8,640 nt of DNA from Candidatus Falkowiibacteriota bacterium (GTDB taxonomy: Bacteria; Patescibacteriota; Patescibacteriia; Patescibacteriales; GWE2-39-37): the NCBI GenBank assembly GCA_013335665.1, contig JAAXVE010000032.1, forward strand, positions 1 through 8,640, written 5' to 3'. Numbering within the stretch: position 1 is the stretch's first letter; each line of letters starts with the position of its first letter. Below the pieces are notes generated by a model. The model searched no databases, was not told the origin of the DNA, and saw only the letters and a list, made by a program, of their open reading frames with translations. Shown here in pieces: positions 6,434 through 8,640 of this stretch. The position numbers and the translations under genes are program-made.

Positions 6434-7813
6434 TTATCTTGTCAACCAATTCTTACTGCGTAATTTTCGATGGTAACCAATGGCAAATCGATGCGCTTCG
6501 TCGCGCACCCGCTTGATCAAATGCAACGCAGGCGAGGCCAAAGGCAATTCAAGGGGCTTTTTCTCACCTGGGAAAAACAGCTTGTCCGGGGCAATTCCTG
6601 AACGCAAACCCTCACCTTTGGAAATCGAAATCAACGGAATTTCAAGCTTGAATTTCTTCAAGACTGCTGTAACCACATTTAATTGACCTTTGCCACCATC
6701 AATAATTATAAGGTCAGGCAAAGGCCACTTTTCATCAACATCTTTCTGAATAATCCCATCATTATCTAGCCCGGTTATGTCATCGTTTTTATAAAATGAA
6801 ACAGAGCGCTTAAACCGTCTCTCCATAACCTCTTTAAGCATGCGCGTGTCGCTGGCCTGGCCTTGCCCGATTTTTATCTTGAATTTTCGGTACTCTCCCT
6901 TGTTCGGTTCGCCCTCTTCAAACACCACCATCGACCCCACGGCTTCTTGGCCGAAAATATTCGAGATGTCATAGCCTTCAATGCGCACCGGCGTCTTTGG
7001 CAAGCCGAGAACTTTGGCCAATTCAACAACATCAGTAGCATATTTATCTTCAAGGCCAAGAATGTGAGCGTGGGACAAAACGTTCTTCATGTTAAGCAAT
7101 TGATACTTAGCCGAACGCAACTCCTCCTCCAATTCTTCCTTTCTTACTGATGAAATCCCTTTCTTACGTAATTCTTTTTCAATCTTGCTTATTTTTGTTT
7201 GCAACTCGCTGATTACTTTGCTTTTCTTGCCTTCAAAAAAAAGCTGTATCGGCTTAATCACCCTGTCCATATATTCCTTGCGCGTAACAACACCGCCGCA
7301 AACGCCAAGGCAACGCCCGACCTGATGATAAAAGCAGGGTTTGGCTTTGATTTTGCGCTCAGTGCAATATGGCCAGATCTTACGGATTATTTTCAGCGTT
7401 TCTTTGACCGCACTGACGCTGACAAAAGGCCCGTAATATTTGCCTGACTTGCTTATGTTACGGGTTACAAACACCCCTGGCACTTCATCTTCAAGCGAGA
7501 CTTTAACATAAGCAAAACGCTTGTCGTCGCGTAACAGCACATTGAACGGCGGCTGATGTTTTTTAATCAGGTTAGACTCAAGCAGTAATGCCTCGATCTC
7601 ACTCTCAACCTCGACCCACTTGATCACAGCCACCTCCTTAACCATCGCCGCCTTGGCAGGCGTGTGCTCAGTGCTTTTCTGCCAATACGAAAGCACGCGG
7701 CTTTTCAAATTAGCCGCCTTGCCGACATATATGATCCCGCCCGCCTCGTTATAAAACTGATAACTGCCAGGAAGAGTTGGAATATTCAATTTTTTTACAT
7801 CATCCAATGTCAT
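6434..7813 (-). CDS. uvrC: UvrABC excinuclease subunit C, C-terminally short
   Basis: UvrC makes the 3' and 5' incisions around bulky DNA lesions after UvrA and UvrB recognise them. The GIY-YIG nuclease (about 12-95) shows GSY (16-18), YVGKA (29-33), R39 and the metal-binding E79 in LLLESNLIKKHQPPFN. Four cysteines, C150, C160, C168 and C172, match the spacing of the iron-sulfur cluster region reported for UvrC. A charged helical stretch (about 195-245) sits where the UVR motif binding UvrB is expected, but its sequence is weak. The RNase H-like nuclease has candidate catalytic D282 (EGYDISN), D322 (SDTRML), D372 (IIDGGKGQ) and H441 (RDEAHRFA). The protein ends at residue 459, directly after that domain, so the C-terminal helix-hairpin-helix pair of ~600-residue homologues is absent. 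A terminator follows at once, so this is not an obvious frameshift. No Shine-Dalgarno precedes ATG at 7813. Confidence 0.96.
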   Translation of the reverse strand: MTLDDVKKLNIPTLPGSYQFYNEAGGIIYVGKAANLKSRVLSYWQKSTEHTPAKAAMVKEVAVIKWVEVESEIEALLLESNLIKKHQPPFNVLLRDDKRFAYVKVSLEDEVPGVFVTRNISKSGKYYGPFVSVSAVKETLKIIRKIWPYCTERKIKAKPCFYHQVGRCLGVCGGVVTRKEYMDRVIKPIQLFFEGKKSKVISELQTKISKIEKELRKKGISSVRKEELEEELRSAKYQLLNMKNVLSHAHILGLEDKYATDVVELAKVLGLPKTPVRIEGYDISNIFGQEAVGSMVVFEEGEPNKGEYRKFKIKIGQGQASDTRMLKEVMERRFKRSVSFYKNDDITGLDNDGIIQKDVDEKWPLPDLIIIDGGKGQLNVVTAVLKKFKLEIPLISISKGEGLRSGIAPDKLFFPGEKKPLELPLASPALHLIKRVRDEAHRFAIGYHRKLRSKNWLTR

Positions 7814-7888
7814 ATTTAAAGACTAACACGATTAAACAAAAAGAAAAGGCAACTAATTTTCAATCAGGCCAGTGAAGGTGTGGGAATA

Positions 7889-7915
7889 AAAAATCAGGCT
7901 ATTCACCTGATTTTT
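7889..7915 (-). terminator. Intrinsic terminator of the ferredoxin gene
   Basis: AAAAATCAGG (7889-7898) pairs perfectly over 10 bp with CCTGATTTTT (7906-7915) around a 7-base loop. On the minus strand the 3' arm ends in a run of six T. It lies 16 bases past the ferredoxin stop and makes that gene a separate unit from uvrC. Confidence 0.85.
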
Positions 7916-7931
7916 ATAACAATAAAATCTT

Positions 7932-8105
7932 TTATTCAACTGCAATGCACTGCACTGGGCAGCTGGCTGCCGCATTCTTGGCGCATTCGACTTCATTTTG
8001 ACTGATTACAGTTGATTTTCCATCAGCATTTATCTCAAATGTCTTCGGGCATAGTGCTACGCAAGTGCCGCAGCCAATGCACACAGCTTGATCGACTTTG
8101 ATCAT
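7932..8105 (-). CDS. Ferredoxin, single [4Fe-4S] cluster type
   Basis: A 57-residue protein, short and acidic, from ATG at 8105 to TAA. It is a cytoplasmic electron carrier. CIGCGTCVALCP (9-20) gives CxxCxxC with C9, C12 and C15. A second block, CAKNAAASCPVQC (41-53), supplies C49 followed by Pro as the likely fourth ligand. C19 and C41 match the disulfide pair seen in Thermotoga-type single-cluster ferredoxins, which share the ACIGCG...CAKDAADSCP pattern. C53 is an extra cysteine. The second block lacks CxxCxxC, so a two-cluster protein is unlikely. The redox partner is not encoded in this window. It is transcribed alone, with a near-consensus promoter and a terminator, and faces the cysteine-rich gene divergently. 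The Shine-Dalgarno is weak at best. Confidence 0.93.
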   Translation of the reverse strand: MIKVDQAVCIGCGTCVALCPKTFEINADGKSTVISQNEVECAKNAAASCPVQCIAVE

Positions 8106-8137
8106 AATTTTGAAATTACTTACTTAAATACACCATA

Positions 8138-8166
8138 TTTATACCATAATCACCTTTTAAAGGCAA
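8138..8166 (-). promoter_or_regulatory. Predicted ferredoxin promoter
   Basis: On the minus strand TTGCCT (8166-8161), a 17-base spacer and TATAAA (8143-8138) fit the sigma70 consensus well. Transcription would start near 8131, leaving a leader of about 26 bases. Its -35 is only 8 bases from the -35 of the divergent plus-strand promoter. Confidence 0.7.
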
Positions 8167-8174
8167 TAAAAACC

Positions 8175-8203
8175 TTTACTTTTTCACTAAAATATGCTAT
8201 TAT
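8175..8203 (+). promoter_or_regulatory. Predicted promoter of the cysteine-rich gene, extended -10
   Basis: TTTACT (8175-8180), a 17-base spacer and TATTAT (8198-8203) preceded by TGC (8195-8197) make an extended -10 promoter. An overlapping TATAAT (8201-8206) would have a 20-base spacer and is less likely. Predicted start is near 8210, giving a leader of about 58 bases before ATG at 8268. Confidence 0.6.
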
Positions 8204-8237
8204 AATAATATCTCTAATCGGACTCAACAAGGCACCC

Positions 8238-8261
8238 GGCAGTAAAAACTGCCAAAGGAGG
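8238..8261 (+). promoter_or_regulatory. Leader hairpin abutting the Shine-Dalgarno
   Basis: GGCAGT (8238-8243) and ACTGCC (8248-8253) form a perfect 6-bp stem with an AAAA loop. AAAGGAGG (8254-8261) follows with no gap, 6 bases before ATG at 8268. The Shine-Dalgarno decides this start over upstream in-frame codons. The stem leaves the site exposed. It could protect the mRNA 5' end or tune initiation; that role is inference. Confidence 0.6.
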
Positions 8262-8267
8262 CAAGCC

Positions 8268-8609
8268 ATGCTAACTCAACCCGCTCTTTTTACCCCAGGC
8301 ACACTGGTGCGCCTGGACGACGCAGACAAAAACGTTCCGGAAAGTTATTTTACCGCAGCCGCCAACACCTTCCGCTGTTGCAAAGGAAGTATTTGCGCCT
8401 ACCACTTCCTTTCAGGGAAACCGCTCAACTCAGAATTCGTCGCCTCTGTCAGAAACTTCTGCGACTACGGCTTGGAGGCAGTGGGGTGGCACTCCCAAGA
8501 AAAAACAGAACACGCCTTTATGTGCTTATCGATGTGCATATCGATCGCAGCCCAAAAAGGCATCCTTCCGCTTGAAGCTTTTCCCTGCAACCTTTCCGCC
8601 TTGAAATGA
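8268..8609 (+). CDS. Unrecognised small cysteine-rich protein
   Basis: A 113-residue protein I cannot place in a family. It has seven cysteines (37, 38, 43, 65, 86, 90, 107), about 6 percent, and histidines at 46, 75 and 82. Notable spacings are CCKGSIC (37-43) and CLSMC (86-90, CxxxC). There is no signal peptide and no convincing membrane segment; the most hydrophobic part, around 84-101, holds the CxxxC and is more like an amphipathic helix. The start is set by a strong Shine-Dalgarno. An in-frame extension to 8088 was rejected because it runs back through the promoter and the ferredoxin gene. A leader hairpin, promoter and probable terminator make it look like a real single-gene unit. The divergent pairing with a ferredoxin, plus the cysteines, could hint at metal or redox chemistry, but no function is claimed. 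Confidence 0.75.
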   Translation: MLTQPALFTPGTLVRLDDADKNVPESYFTAAANTFRCCKGSICAYHFLSGKPLNSEFVASVRNFCDYGLEAVGWHSQEKTEHAFMCLSMCISIAAQKGILPLEAFPCNLSALK

Positions 8610-8615
8610 AGTCCT

Positions 8616-8640
8616 GGCTGAGCCTCCAAAGATCAGCCTT
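8616..8640 (+). terminator. Probable intrinsic terminator cut by the window edge
   Basis: GGCTGA (8616-8621) and TCAGCC (8633-8638) can form a 6-bp GC-rich stem around an 11-base loop. TT follows at the last two bases. It begins 6 bases after the stop of the cysteine-rich gene, the right place for a terminator. The U-run cannot be confirmed because the window ends. Confidence 0.5.

Noticed and set aside
7823..7852. Possible uvrC promoter with TTGCCT at 7852-7847
   Set aside because: No -10 with more than three matches lies at a suitable distance, so it was not called.
8088..8267. In-frame upstream extension of the cysteine-rich gene
   Set aside because: It would run antisense through the ferredoxin start and across both promoters. 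A strong Shine-Dalgarno at 8254-8261 supports the internal ATG at 8268.
1..8640. CRISPR, transposon, phage or defence system
   Set aside because: I saw no regularly spaced repeats, terminal inverted repeats with a transposase, tRNA-like structures or defence-family motifs. The content is mainly housekeeping genes.

Overview
The window most likely comes from a Patescibacteria (Candidate Phyla Radiation) genome of Parcubacteria type, probably a metagenome-derived contig. This placement is an inference. It rests on a MurD with a GTKGKGTTS P-loop and DDSFATTPEA signature, a UvrC cut short after its second nuclease domain, a compact pyrophosphatase-like protein, and a mix of genes with and without Shine-Dalgarno sequences. 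TAA, TAG and TGA all act as stops, so the code looks standard and there is no sign that TGA is reassigned. The first 11 bases match the 3' end of the common Illumina adapter, which suggests the window starts at an untrimmed contig end. LAYOUT: Bases 12-48 look like the last codons of a plus-strand gene. It converges on a minus-strand block across a perfect 17-bp hairpin (53-92) that can terminate both strands. Most genes then lie on the minus strand. In transcription order they are a single-cluster ferredoxin (8105-7932), uvrC (7813-6434), purB (6304-4805), polA (4712-1935), a short pyrophosphatase-family gene (1868-1509) and murD (1497-136). Intrinsic terminators follow the ferredoxin, uvrC and purB, so these three look like separate transcription units. 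polA has its own extended -10 promoter just past the purB terminator, and polA, the pyrophosphatase-like gene and murD probably form one operon. In that operon the murD Shine-Dalgarno overlaps the stop codon of the gene before it. On the right, the ferredoxin promoter is back-to-back with a plus-strand promoter. The plus-strand promoter drives an unrecognised cysteine-rich 113-residue protein (8268-8609), which has a hairpin abutting its Shine-Dalgarno and ends near a probable terminator cut by the window edge. FUNCTION: The block is mostly housekeeping: DNA replication and repair (PolA, UvrC), purine nucleotide synthesis (PurB), peptidoglycan precursor synthesis (MurD) and electron transfer (ferredoxin). 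PolA releases pyrophosphate, so a pyrophosphatase beside it would make sense, but this protein has lost two of the usual metal-binding aspartates. I saw no mobile element, CRISPR array, tRNA, rRNA or defence system, and no gene-free stretch longer than 300 bases. The least explained part is the cysteine-rich gene and its divergent control region.
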